This document shows positions 26,747 to 35,517 of a stretch of DNA of 64,000 nt, piece after piece. Source of the stretch: Ignavibacteria bacterium (GTDB taxonomy: Bacteria > Bacteroidota > Ignavibacteria > Tepidaquicellales > Tepidaquicellaceae); the NCBI GenBank assembly GCA_028714695.1, contig JAQTLX010000006.1, positions 1-64,000 of the forward strand. Reading direction: 5' to 3'. Position numbers and translations under genes: made by a program. The notes beneath the pieces are model-generated. The model was not told the DNA's origin, did no database searches, and was given only the letters and a program-made list of their open reading frames with translations. The first letter of the stretch is position 1, and every line of letters starts with the position of its first letter.

Positions 26747-27667
26747 TTATAGATTTTTAATATCTTCAAAAGTTGAAACGTTAAATGTTTCCACGTTTGA
26801 ATCGATTTTTTTAATTAAACCTGCGAGCACTTTGCCCGAGCCTATTTCATAAAATTTAGTAACACCGTCAGCAATCATATTCCTAATAAGCATTGCCCAT
26901 CTAACAGGAAATACCAGTTGTCTTGACAGAGCATCCCTTATTTCATCTTCACCTGTTATTGGTTTTGCATCAACATTAGTATAAACTGGAATACGCGAAT
27001 CAGTCAATTCAGTATTTTGCAAAGCAATTCGCAATTCCGAATCAGATGTCTTCATAAGTTCGGAATGGAATGCTCCGCTCACTTCTAGTTTTTTTGCGAG
27101 TCTGCATTTATATGGTTCGGCTTTCGCAATTTCAACAGCCTTATCTACGGCCGAAATATCTCCTGAAACCACTATTTGTCCGGGACAGTTAAAATTCGCT
27201 GCCTGAACAATACCTACAGAGGAGGCTTTTTCACAAATCTCAATTACCTGCGCTTCGCTGAGACCGATAAGCGCAGCCATTGTGCCGGGCTGTATTTCTC
27301 CTGACCTTTTCATAAGTTCGCCTCTTGTTTTAACCAGTTTCAGTCCTGTTTCAAAATCAAACGAGCCTGCATACGCATTTGCAGTATATTCTCCGAGAGA
27401 ATGTCCGGCGGTGCAATCCGCTTTGAATTTTCCGCCCATAAGTTCAGTCAATATAAACGAATGAACGAACAAAGCCGGCTGTGTTATATTAGTTTGTTTT
27501 AATTCTTCCTGCGGTCCATCAAATGACAATCCCGAAAGAGATGCCCCCATTATTTTATCCGCTTTATCATATAATTTTTTTGCTGTATCCGAATTTTCAT
27601 ACAAATCTTTTCCCATACCCACGGACTGCGAACCCTGTCCGGGAAATACAAAAGCAATTTTACTCAT
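26747..27667 (-). CDS. fabD: Malonyl-CoA:ACP transacylase
   Basis: FabD loads malonyl groups onto acyl carrier protein to feed fatty acid elongation. The 306-residue protein starts IAFVFPGQGSQSVGMG and has the nucleophile S90 in TAGHSLGEYTA. The substrate-binding arginine region lies in LVKTRGELM, and the catalytic histidine in GAFHSELM. It ends FYEIGSGKVLAGLIKKI. It leads the minus-strand unit fabD-DUF3109-fabG-like-fabG-SDR-terC. Confidence 0.96.
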   Translation of the reverse strand: MSKIAFVFPGQGSQSVGMGKDLYENSDTAKKLYDKADKIMGASLSGLSFDGPQEELKQTNITQPALFVHSFILTELMGGKFKADCTAGHSLGEYTANAYAGSFDFETGLKLVKTRGELMKRSGEIQPGTMAALIGLSEAQVIEICEKASSVGIVQAANFNCPGQIVVSGDISAVDKAVEIAKAEPYKCRLAKKLEVSGAFHSELMKTSDSELRIALQNTELTDSRIPVYTNVDAKPITGEDEIRDALSRQLVFPVRWAMLIRNMIADGVTKFYEIGSGKVLAGLIKKIDSNVETFNVSTFEDIKNL

Positions 27668-27723
27668 ATAAATTAGTTATCCTTTTTAATTAATTTAATA
27701 ATATTATTTCTAAAAAAATTCAA

Positions 27724-28821
27724 TTAATCATCAGTATCTTCGAGTCTTGGAAGTGCGCCGAAATTATCGATTAGATAGTTATCATAATAATCGGCTTTCT
27801 TAATCAAGGATCTGAATTCTTCAAGACCGGTTTCATAAGTAAGATAATGATCATAGATTATCATCGACAGAACGACATTCTGGTTACTAACGCTGAAAAC
27901 AACACTTTCGAGATCATAATTTTCTTTCAACAAATAATCGTAAATCAGTCCAATATTTTGTTTCGGCAGTATGCATATAAAGGCATCTCCGATAATGAAA
28001 CCATTTTCAGAATATGTAAAGAATATCTTAGCACTTCCCTCTTCAACTTCCCATCTATTAGGACCTCTGCGCGCCAGCACCGGGTCCTTGCCGAGAGCCT
28101 CAAGAATTTTTTCCACAGTAAGCGCTGCACCTGCGGGTTTATATTCTTCATCTTTTTTCAGTTTAGGTATTGAAAGAGCAGAACCGCATTCGGGGCAGTA
28201 TTCACCGTCGATTGTATCTTCGGTAATAACATTCGAGCAGGATTTGCATCGAATTGCTGTTTTCCCGTTATAAGGCAGATAATCTTCAAGTGATTCAAGC
28301 AGATAGTTTGCCGGAAGAGCAAAACCGAGATTATCGCCTCCCGAAATAATGAATGTATTCACACCCACGATTTCGCCGTTTGAATCAACAAGCGGACCTC
28401 CGCTGTTACCCGGATTAATAGCCGCATCAATTTGAATATAATTTAATCCATTTTGCACCCGTTTTGCATTTGAGACAATGCCTTCCGTAGCCGTATATTT
28501 CAGACCATACGGGTGACCAATAGCAATTACCCTGTCACCGTCATGTACAGAATTTTTCCCTATTTTTCTGTCCGGAAGTTCTATTCCGTCAGGTACACGT
28601 ATAAAAGCAAGGTCATACTTTGTGTCATAGAACACAACCGGAGAAGTAACTTTCGGAATATGCTTGCCGCTAATTACCGCTTCGGAACTTTCTTTAACAA
28701 CGTGGTCATTCGTTATGAAAAGATTATAATCTTTTACATAAAACCCCGTACCTGTTCCGTAAGCAGTCGCAATCTGTATTATTACCTGTTGAAAACTATC
28801 TATTATTTCCTGAGTGTGCAT
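27724..28821 (-). CDS. Cytosolic trypsin-like serine protease with zinc ribbon
   Basis: The 365-residue protein has an HtrA-like chymotrypsin-fold protease domain at residues 5-180. The triad is complete: H40 in FITNDHVV, D70 in KYDLAFIRV, S140 in NPGNSGGPLV. Unlike HtrA/DegP it has no signal peptide or membrane anchor and no PDZ domain. A four-cysteine zinc ribbon follows (C192, C195, C209, C212; RCKSCSN and YCPECGS). A C-terminal alpha/beta domain (about 225-350) looks YbjN/CesT-like to me. It ends 2 bp before... the partner is just upstream: the 418-residue gene stops 2 bp before this start, so they are probably cotranslated. The target is unknown. Confidence 0.85.
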   Translation of the reverse strand: MHTQEIIDSFQQVIIQIATAYGTGTGFYVKDYNLFITNDHVVKESSEAVISGKHIPKVTSPVVFYDTKYDLAFIRVPDGIELPDRKIGKNSVHDGDRVIAIGHPYGLKYTATEGIVSNAKRVQNGLNYIQIDAAINPGNSGGPLVDSNGEIVGVNTFIISGGDNLGFALPANYLLESLEDYLPYNGKTAIRCKSCSNVITEDTIDGEYCPECGSALSIPKLKKDEEYKPAGAALTVEKILEALGKDPVLARRGPNRWEVEEGSAKIFFTYSENGFIIGDAFICILPKQNIGLIYDYLLKENYDLESVVFSVSNQNVVLSMIIYDHYLTYETGLEEFRSLIKKADYYDNYLIDNFGALPRLEDTDD

Positions 28822-28823
28822 AA

Positions 28824-30080
28824 TTAATTTTTATAACTTAATTTTAATATACAGTCGTATAGTGATTTCAGAAATTCTATTTTATTTTCGAACTTAAGTT
28901 GTGTTATATCCAGAGACAGAGAAGGATAATCGTTTTTATCCAGCGCTATGAATTCATTTATATCGGATATTAAAAGTTCTTTGTTCAATACTCCGTTGTC
29001 GATATATTTCTTATCATATCCCAGTTCATTCAAATAGTCCTGATTTCCTATTTCGATTATCATTCCGAAAAGTCTGGAAAGTGATTTATTCAGACCGTAA
29101 CTGAAAAGGCAATAGCCTGAAATGTACTCCAGAATCGATTCTGCAAAGTCTTCATGCTTATTATCAATATACCATTTTATATTACCGATGTTTTTATTAA
29201 TCACATCAATGGCGGCGTCGCTGTTGGTCGGAGGAGCGATACCGAAAGTCGATTTCACTCTGTAGAAATTCTTTTTAACAGCCTCGTCTGATTTAGCCAG
29301 CATTTTTTTTAACTGTTCTTCGATGGAATCAATCTGCTGAAGCAATGACAGGTCTTCGCGGTTGAAATAATTCCAACTTATTTTTTCTATATCATTCATA
29401 ATGCTGCCCTGAGGCTGCATAAGATAATCCAGCCTGTAAATCAAATTAAGTAACAGGTAAGATATGCCGCCTGAGAACTGTTCTTTATTGAGGTCTTTAA
29501 TTTTATCGAGTGCATCCTGAATCCATTTCCTATAATACTTGACTCTTGTATTTACCTCAGCATCAGTCATCTGTTCAATTTTCATATCAGCAGGTTTAAG
29601 CACCGTAAAATCGTCAAGGAGAGTATCATCCTGCTTGTCGGCTTTAATACCGACTTCTTTAAGCGCGTAATATAATTTTCTAGTAGAGCAATCGTGTACG
29701 TTTGAATCAAATTTCAGGACTATTCTGTTATCTTTAACCGCAAAGCGGGAGTAATAGAAAGAATAATTGAGTTCCATCAGGCGTCTCATAACGGCAACGC
29801 TAAGTTTGTCATAATCCGCAATTACCGCTATCGCCGATATTTTATTTCCGTCCGAGAAGCCTCTGATTTCTTTTGAACCCTGGAGAATCTGAAATTTCAG
29901 AACATTATTATCCAGCGAATAGAAAACATTATTAACTTCATCGTCTTTGAGGTATTCAAAGAAACTTGCGTAAGAACTGAGATAGTTCTTAGCATTGTAA
30001 AATTCTTCGCATTCATTCCATTTCTCTATTTTACTCTTTGGTTTGAATGCGTCTGTGTATCTTCCAAAATAATTTATCAT
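28824..30080 (-). CDS. Uncharacterised protein paired with the cytosolic protease
   Basis: I do not recognise this 418-residue protein. It has no signal peptide or membrane helix. Residues 15-150 alternate strands and helices (KISAIAVIADYDKLSVAVMR, then NRIVLKFDSNVHDCSTRKLY) in a way that resembles a duplicated YbjN/CesT-like chaperone fold. The rest is mostly helical and charged, with a possible coiled coil near 245-270. Its stop lies 2 bp before the protease start, and the protease has a similar-looking C-terminal domain, so I infer that the two act together. It could be a substrate adaptor, regulator or substrate of the protease. Confidence 0.7.
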   Translation of the reverse strand: MINYFGRYTDAFKPKSKIEKWNECEEFYNAKNYLSSYASFFEYLKDDEVNNVFYSLDNNVLKFQILQGSKEIRGFSDGNKISAIAVIADYDKLSVAVMRRLMELNYSFYYSRFAVKDNRIVLKFDSNVHDCSTRKLYYALKEVGIKADKQDDTLLDDFTVLKPADMKIEQMTDAEVNTRVKYYRKWIQDALDKIKDLNKEQFSGGISYLLLNLIYRLDYLMQPQGSIMNDIEKISWNYFNREDLSLLQQIDSIEEQLKKMLAKSDEAVKKNFYRVKSTFGIAPPTNSDAAIDVINKNIGNIKWYIDNKHEDFAESILEYISGYCLFSYGLNKSLSRLFGMIIEIGNQDYLNELGYDKKYIDNGVLNKELLISDINEFIALDKNDYPSLSLDITQLKFENKIEFLKSLYDCILKLSYKN

Positions 30081-30175
30081 TTTATATTATGATTTTCGAT
30101 TATTGAATTGACAGGAAGTACATAAAACAGATCAACCTGTACAAAAATATTACTTAATTTAACGCTTTTTAAAAT

Positions 30176-30919
30176 TTAATAATATACTTTTTCAAGGAAC
30201 AAACCTGAGGGCGGAGCGGTAAAGTGAGCAGGTTCGTTTGAATAACTTTTCAGGAATCCCCGAATGTCTTCCGTTTTTAAATCTCCCCTGCCTGCTTCCA
30301 CTATAACACCTGTGATTCTCCTAACCATTTTCCAGAGGAAATGCGAGGCTTTAATGCGAAGAAATATTTTGCTGTTGTCTTCCGCAATTGCGATATCATG
30401 AACATCCACAAGAGTAGATTTATCCTCGGGTTGTTTTTCAGAAAAAGAAGAAAAATCGTGCATACCTTTAAATATATCTGCAGCATTTTTCATATTACCG
30501 GTGTTAAGTTTATCTCTTACCCACCATACATATTTCTTATCAAAAGCAGTTCTCCTTTTTGAAATAACGTATAAATACTGCCTTGCAACCGCGGAATGTC
30601 TTGCATGGAAATTCTTTCCCGCTTTTTCGATTTCGAGAATATTAATATCGGAGGGTAAAATATCATTCAATTTCATCTTAAGTATTTCCGGACCAAGCAT
30701 TGTAATACATTCGAGATGGGCAACCTGTTCAACGGCATGTACGCCTTTATCCGTTCTGCCCGAGCCCTGAAGATCGGTGAAACGGTTATCGCCTTTGTTT
30801 GTTTTGAAAACTTCTCTGGTGCAATCAATAAGAGTACCCTGAATTGTTTTAGCGTTTTTCTGCTGCTGCCACCCGGCGTAATTAGTACCGTTATATTCGA
30901 GAAAGATTTTAAACTTCAT
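30176..30919 (-). CDS. truA: tRNA pseudouridine(38-40) synthase
   Basis: TruA makes pseudouridine at positions 38-40 of tRNA anticodon stems. The 247-residue protein starts MKFKIFLEYNGTNYAGWQQQ. It has the catalytic aspartate D57 in GSGRTDKGVHA, the domain linker FHARHSAVARQYLYVI, and FLWKMVRRITGVIVEAGRG near the end. I chose ATG at 30919: the frame is open further upstream to 31000, but that stretch overlaps the predicted terminator of the next unit's end and shows no family similarity. Confidence 0.96.
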   Translation of the reverse strand: MKFKIFLEYNGTNYAGWQQQKNAKTIQGTLIDCTREVFKTNKGDNRFTDLQGSGRTDKGVHAVEQVAHLECITMLGPEILKMKLNDILPSDINILEIEKAGKNFHARHSAVARQYLYVISKRRTAFDKKYVWWVRDKLNTGNMKNAADIFKGMHDFSSFSEKQPEDKSTLVDVHDIAIAEDNSKIFLRIKASHFLWKMVRRITGVIVEAGRGDLKTEDIRGFLKSYSNEPAHFTAPPSGLFLEKVYY

Positions 30920-31000
30920 AAAGTAATTTATTTTTTTCAAACCTAAAATAATACATAATAAGTAATACAGTGACGTAATTTTGGAAGATGTATAAAACAA

Positions 31001-31035
31001 AAAAGAAGATTAAAAACTACTCATTAATCTTCTTT
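31001..31035 (-). terminator. Rho-independent terminator of the hybrid kinase gene
   Basis: A 12-bp stem AAAAGAAGATTA / TAATCTTCTTTT with a loop of 11 bases, followed on the minus strand by a T-rich tail (TTGTTTTATA). It lies 20 bp after the hybrid kinase stop and before truA. Confidence 0.75.
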
Positions 31036-31055
31036 TTGTTTTTTTTGAGGATTAG

Positions 31056-33848
31056 TCAAATTTTCTTAAGTTCGTCGTAGGTTAATTTGTAAATATTATC
31101 GAGTCTGTTAATAAGGCTTTCAAGTTCCTCGCGAGTATTATTTCCGTTTAGCGATTCGACCATAATGCACACTTCGGCAAGCCTGTTAGCACCGAGGTTA
31201 TGGCTGATTCTCCTGAGGTTAGAGGATGCTTTTTTGAGACCGGTCAGATTATTATTCCTGTATGTTTTTTTTATTTCAGAAATCAATTCAGGAGCCAGTT
31301 CCATATACAGACCAATAACTTCTTTCAGATTATTGCTTTCATCAAGTTGTTTCAGACCATAGATAATTTCGGAATCAAGCATAAGACTTGATTTAATATT
31401 CCTTGATACTGTTTTTTTCTCTCTGAGATTCTCCGACCATTTTTTTATAATACTCTGGACATCGTCAATAATAACAGGTTTGCTAAGATAATCATCCATA
31501 CCTGCATTCAGGCATTTTTCTTTATCCCCCTGCATTACGTTTGCCGTCATTGCGATAATAAAAGGTCTTTCATCAGCATTCCAGTTTTGAACAATATATT
31601 TTGTCGCTTCAATTCCGTCCATTTCTGGCATTTGCACATCCATAAAAACAAGGTCATACCTGACGCGTTTCAATTCATCAATCGCTTCAATACCGTTACT
31701 TACAACATCTGACTGATAGCCCAATTGGGCAAGTATTTTCACAATGAGTTTTTGATTGATAATATTATCTTCCGCTACAAGAATCTTAAGCGGTATTTCA
31801 ACAGACAGGTGCTTCTTGTCGGATTTCGGCTGTATATCCATTTTTGTAGCAACACTTCCCGTTCTTTTTTCTTCTGCATGGGTAAAAGGAGCGAGTATAC
31901 TAATCAGCATTTTATGAAGTTGTGCCTGCCTTACGGGTTTAGAAACGAGCGCATTCAAATATTCGCTGATTTCCTCTTTAGACATTTCCTGAGCGCCTGC
32001 CGAACTGAGAATAATAATAGGCAGAGAATTTTTATCCTTATATTTTCTAATTTCCTTTGTAAGTTCCATTCCGTCCATATCCGGCATAAGCATATCGAGT
32101 ATTGCTATATCAAACGGTTCATCTTTAATAATCCAGTTTATAGCCTCCTTAGAATTTCTTGTAGACCTCGGAATCATGCCCCAGTTTTTACACTGAATTG
32201 TGAGAATGTGCAGATTGGTTTCATTATCATCAACGATAAGAACACGTTTATTTTTTAGAGCCGGCATTGATGATTTAAGAAATACCTTAGGAGGATTAAC
32301 TTTTGAGATTTTAGTTTTTATTGTAAAATAGAAAGTCGAGCCCTGTTTTTCTTTACTTTCAACACTAATATTGCCGCCCATTAATTCCACGAGGCGTTTG
32401 CAGATAGCGAGACCAAGACCCGTACCGCCGTATTTTCTTGTTGTAGATGAATCGACCTGTGTGAAACTATGGAAAATATAGTTAAGTTTTTCCGCAGGGA
32501 TTCCTATTCCTGAATCCTTGACCATGAACTGCAGTTCGACAATATCATCATCCATTGCAACTTTTTTCACACTGACGAGCACTTCACCGTAGTCTGTAAA
32601 TTTTATTGCATTATTTATAAGATTAACCAGAATCTGTCTTAACCTCGTCACATCACCAACGATAAAATCCGGAACGTCCTGTTCGATGAGATGCAGAAGA
32701 TCGAGTCGCTTCTTTACTGCTTCCGATGCCAGCAATTCAAATGCTTCTTCAATACACTCTTTGATTTCGAAAGGCGCCTCTTCGAGGTCCATCTTGCCCG
32801 ATTCAATCTTAGAGAAATCGAGAATATCATTAATGAGAGTAAGAAGTGTATCGCCGCTGATACGTATAGTTTCAACGTATTCTCTTTGCTCCGGAGTAAG
32901 ACCTGTTTCAAGGAGAAGACCCGTCATGCCAAGAACACCATTCATCGGAGTACGGATTTCGTGGCTCATGACCGCGAGAAATTCAGACTTCGCTCTGGCT
33001 GCTTCCTCGGCAGTTTCTTTTAGTTTTATTAATTCGTCTTCGGCTTTTTTTCTTTCAGTGATATCGGATATAATTCCGTACAGACCGACGATTTTACCTT
33101 TGTCTTCGTAAAGTAATCTCGAAAACACATCCGCCCAGATAGGCTGATTATCTCTTGACCTTAAGCGTATCTGATATCTGCAATAGTCCTTTTCTTTTTT
33201 GGCAAGTTTGCTGTAGCATTCTTCATACATATAAAAATCATTCGGAAAAATAAAACTGCCGAACGGTTTTTCAAGCGATTCCTCAATCGAATAACCCGTA
33301 ATATCGCACCATGCTTTGTTTATATAAATTAATTTTCCTTTTGAATCCGTCTGGAAAATTATATCCTTTATGTTATTTGTAAACGTGTCAAAATTACCTC
33401 TGCTGATAAGGTAATTATCACTGGGGTCCTGAATTTCTTTTACAAGAGAAGAAATAGAATCGAGCATTTGTTCCATGCTCAGACCTTCTACGTTGTCAAC
33501 TTTTTTGCCGAGATATTGTAGCAGTATAATTAAGATTTCCTTTAGAGTCAGATAAATGAATTTCTGCCTTTTTGATTCAGCAAGCAAAAGTTCATTAGAT
33601 TTCTTCAAATCGTCGGCTATCAGTCTTAAACTATTAACCTTGCTTTTATTATCATCTTCGAGTTCAGAGTAATAATTATCGACTAATTCGAATAAATCAT
33701 ATAGTCTGTCGGGAATTGCTGACGCATACCCCGGAATCTTAATAAAATTACTGATTTCCGACAGCCAAATAAGAAAATCTATAAATTCCTTTTCGGTATT
33801 TAAGCCGAAAACTGATTTTATTTGGTCTATTAAAGAAGTATTTTTCAT
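31056..33848 (-). CDS. Hybrid sensor histidine kinase with two receivers and a degenerate Hpt
   Basis: The 930-residue cytoplasmic protein has, in order: an unassigned helical N-terminus (1-145); a PAS domain (about 150-265); HisKA with H296 in [11 protein letters not shown]; HATPase_c with DSGIGIP and GGTGLGLAI; a first receiver (phospho-acceptor D585, in [11 protein letters not shown]); a second receiver (D737, in [11 protein letters not shown]); and a C-terminal Hpt-like helical bundle (about 825-930). In that last domain the phospho-acceptor histidine of AH-x-LKG is replaced: the segment reads [15 protein letters not shown], with S876 at the histidine position. No membrane helix is present. 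An intact Hpt protein is encoded 153 bp upstream on the same strand. Confidence 0.93.
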   Translation of the reverse strand: MKNTSLIDQIKSVFGLNTEKEFIDFLIWLSEISNFIKIPGYASAIPDRLYDLFELVDNYYSELEDDNKSKVNSLRLIADDLKKSNELLLAESKRQKFIYLTLKEILIILLQYLGKKVDNVEGLSMEQMLDSISSLVKEIQDPSDNYLISRGNFDTFTNNIKDIIFQTDSKGKLIYINKAWCDITGYSIEESLEKPFGSFIFPNDFYMYEECYSKLAKKEKDYCRYQIRLRSRDNQPIWADVFSRLLYEDKGKIVGLYGIISDITERKKAEDELIKLKETAEEAARAKSEFLAVMSHEIRTPMNGVLGMTGLLLETGLTPEQREYVETIRISGDTLLTLINDILDFSKIESGKMDLEEAPFEIKECIEEAFELLASEAVKKRLDLLHLIEQDVPDFIVGDVTRLRQILVNLINNAIKFTDYGEVLVSVKKVAMDDDIVELQFMVKDSGIGIPAEKLNYIFHSFTQVDSSTTRKYGGTGLGLAICKRLVELMGGNISVESKEKQGSTFYFTIKTKISKVNPPKVFLKSSMPALKNKRVLIVDDNETNLHILTIQCKNWGMIPRSTRNSKEAINWIIKDEPFDIAILDMLMPDMDGMELTKEIRKYKDKNSLPIIILSSAGAQEMSKEEISEYLNALVSKPVRQAQLHKMLISILAPFTHAEEKRTGSVATKMDIQPKSDKKHLSVEIPLKILVAEDNIINQKLIVKILAQLGYQSDVVSNGIEAIDELKRVRYDLVFMDVQMPEMDGIEATKYIVQNWNADERPFIIAMTANVMQGDKEKCLNAGMDDYLSKPVIIDDVQSIIKKWSENLREKKTVSRNIKSSLMLDSEIIYGLKQLDESNNLKEVIGLYMELAPELISEIKKTYRNNNLTGLKKASSNLRRISHNLGANRLAEVCIMVESLNGNNTREELESLINRLDNIYKLTYDELKKI

Positions 33849-33852
33849 TTGT

Positions 33853-33868
33853 ATAGTGAGTACACTAT
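33853..33868. promoter_or_regulatory. Inverted repeat just upstream of the hybrid kinase start
   Basis: ATAGTG-agta-CACTAT is a perfect 6-bp inverted repeat with a 4-bp spacer, 5 bp before the kinase start codon. It could be an operator or an mRNA hairpin that limits ribosome access. No regulator is known. Confidence 0.25.
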
Positions 33869-34001
33869 TATTAATTTTTAAAAACTACGATAGAAATTGC
33901 TGCAAGATATTAAACCACTGTTTTAACATGTGTTATGCATAAGCAATCAAACTCAATTCTAATCGGTATATATGTTACATCAAATAATGTACCAGAAAAG
34001 A

Positions 34002-34355
34002 TTAAAGAGTACTCATTGCATCCATAGTAAGTTTATAAACAACCTGGATTTTAGAGATTAATTCATCTGAGCCTTCAGAAATGCCGTTTTTTGAATTAAT
34101 TTCAACTGTCTTGCAAATATTTGCAAGTTCTTTAGCACCAATGTTTAGACTTGCTCCTTTGAGTGCGTGGGCAGTTTTTGAGAGATTATCGAGGTCTTTC
34201 GATTGAGCGTTAGCAACTATCTTATGATAGAGTTCGGGATATTGTTCATTATATAAATCGATTATTTCCTTAAAAAAATCGTTATCTTCGTCATTCATTT
34301 CTTTCAGTCCCTGAATAATTGACATATCCAGTAGATCTTCGTTTGAGTATTCCAT
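34002..34355 (-). CDS. Stand-alone histidine phosphotransfer (Hpt) protein
   Basis: The 117-residue helical protein has the intact Hpt signature TAHALKGASLNIGAKELA with the phospho-acceptor H63. Hpt proteins relay phosphoryl groups between receiver domains. It resembles the C-terminal domain of the neighbouring hybrid kinase along its whole length: both begin LD-x-x-IIxGLK and end VYKLT / IYKLT. They are probably duplicates. It starts 9 bp after the HPPD stop and the kinase gene follows after 153 bp. Confidence 0.92.
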   Translation of the reverse strand: MEYSNEDLLDMSIIQGLKEMNDEDNDFFKEIIDLYNEQYPELYHKIVANAQSKDLDNLSKTAHALKGASLNIGAKELANICKTVEINSKNGISEGSDELISKIQVVYKLTMDAMSTL

Positions 34356-34364
34356 ATATTTATT

Positions 34365-35468
34365 TTATAATGTTCCTCTTAATTCTTGCTCTCTTTCTAT
34401 CGATTCAAAGAGCGCTTTAAAATTGCCTTTCCCGAAACTTCTGGCACCTTTTCTCTGAATAATTTCGAAAAACAAAGTTGGTCTGTCTTCAACAGGTTTG
34501 GAGAATATCTGGAGAAGATAACCGTCTTCGTCCCTATCGACGAGTATTCCGATTTTTTCCAATGATAATAAATCCTCATCTATTTTTCCTATCCGATTTT
34601 CAAGTTCCGCATAATATGACCTCGGAACAGAAAGAAATTCGACGCCTCTTTCTTTAAGTTGATTTACCGTACTTAAAATGTCAGGAGTAGTCATTGCAAT
34701 ATGCTGAATGCCCGGTGACTTATAGAAATCCAAATATTCTTCGATTTGTGATTTTTTCTTACCCGGAGCAGGTTCATTGATAGGCATTTTAATTTTCCCG
34801 GTACTGTTTTGCATAACCTTGCTCATGAGTGCAGTATATTCGGTTGAAATATCTTTGTCATCGAATGAAAGCAGTTGGTTAAAGCCCATCGTATTGGCAT
34901 AGAAATCAACCCAGTGCATCATTTTCCCGAGTTCTACATTACCCACCATATGGTCAACCGATTTAAGCCCGGTATCTTTAATACCTTTCAGCGCTCTGTT
35001 TTTAGCATCAATAAAACCCGGCATGAAATTTCCGGAATAATTTTTTCTTTCGATGAATGAATGTATAGTATCACCGAACGTCCGTATTGATGATTTTATA
35101 ATATAGCCGTTTTCATCCTGAATTTTCACGGGTTCAAGATACGGGACGGCTCCTCTTTTAACGGTTTCTTCGAATGACTTTGCCGCATCATCGACTTCAA
35201 ACGCAACATCAAAGACACCATCTCCGTGTTTCATGACATGTTCAGACAAAGGCGAATCGTCTTTATAAGAAGATGTTAAAAGGAATCTGATTTTACCCTG
35301 TTCCAAAAGGTAAGAAGCCCTGTCCTGATTTTTAGTTTCAAGACCCGAATACGCGGTTAATTTAAAACCGAAAGCGTATTGATAATATACTGCGGATTGC
35401 TTTGCATTACCGCAAAAGAATTCAATATAATCTATTCTTTTTAAAGGAAGAAAATCTGTCATATACAC
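34365..35468 (-). CDS. hpd: 4-hydroxyphenylpyruvate dioxygenase
   Basis: HPPD turns 4-hydroxyphenylpyruvate into homogentisate in tyrosine breakdown, using Fe(II). The 367-residue protein has two vicinal-oxygen-chelate domains. The iron ligands are visible as H173 (SVDHMVGN), H256 (GIQHIAM) and E335 (TLFFEIIQRKG), and the end GKGNFKALFESIEREQ is the family signature. A second in-frame ATG at 35462 could be the true start. Homogentisate dioxygenase and later pathway genes are not adjacent. It lies between a sigma-54 response regulator gene (49 bp upstream) and an Hpt gene (9 bp downstream). Confidence 0.96.
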   Translation of the reverse strand: MYMTDFLPLKRIDYIEFFCGNAKQSAVYYQYAFGFKLTAYSGLETKNQDRASYLLEQGKIRFLLTSSYKDDSPLSEHVMKHGDGVFDVAFEVDDAAKSFEETVKRGAVPYLEPVKIQDENGYIIKSSIRTFGDTIHSFIERKNYSGNFMPGFIDAKNRALKGIKDTGLKSVDHMVGNVELGKMMHWVDFYANTMGFNQLLSFDDKDISTEYTALMSKVMQNSTGKIKMPINEPAPGKKKSQIEEYLDFYKSPGIQHIAMTTPDILSTVNQLKERGVEFLSVPRSYYAELENRIGKIDEDLLSLEKIGILVDRDEDGYLLQIFSKPVEDRPTLFFEIIQRKGARSFGKGNFKALFESIEREQELRGTL

Positions 35469-35517
35469 AATTTATTTGTTTTAATGATAAAACAAAAATT
35501 GCAAAATATAATTCCAA

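Noticed and set aside
30920-31000. Longer truA from an upstream start
   Set aside because: The extra 27 residues are not family sequence, and conserved TruA sequence begins directly at the ATG at 30919.
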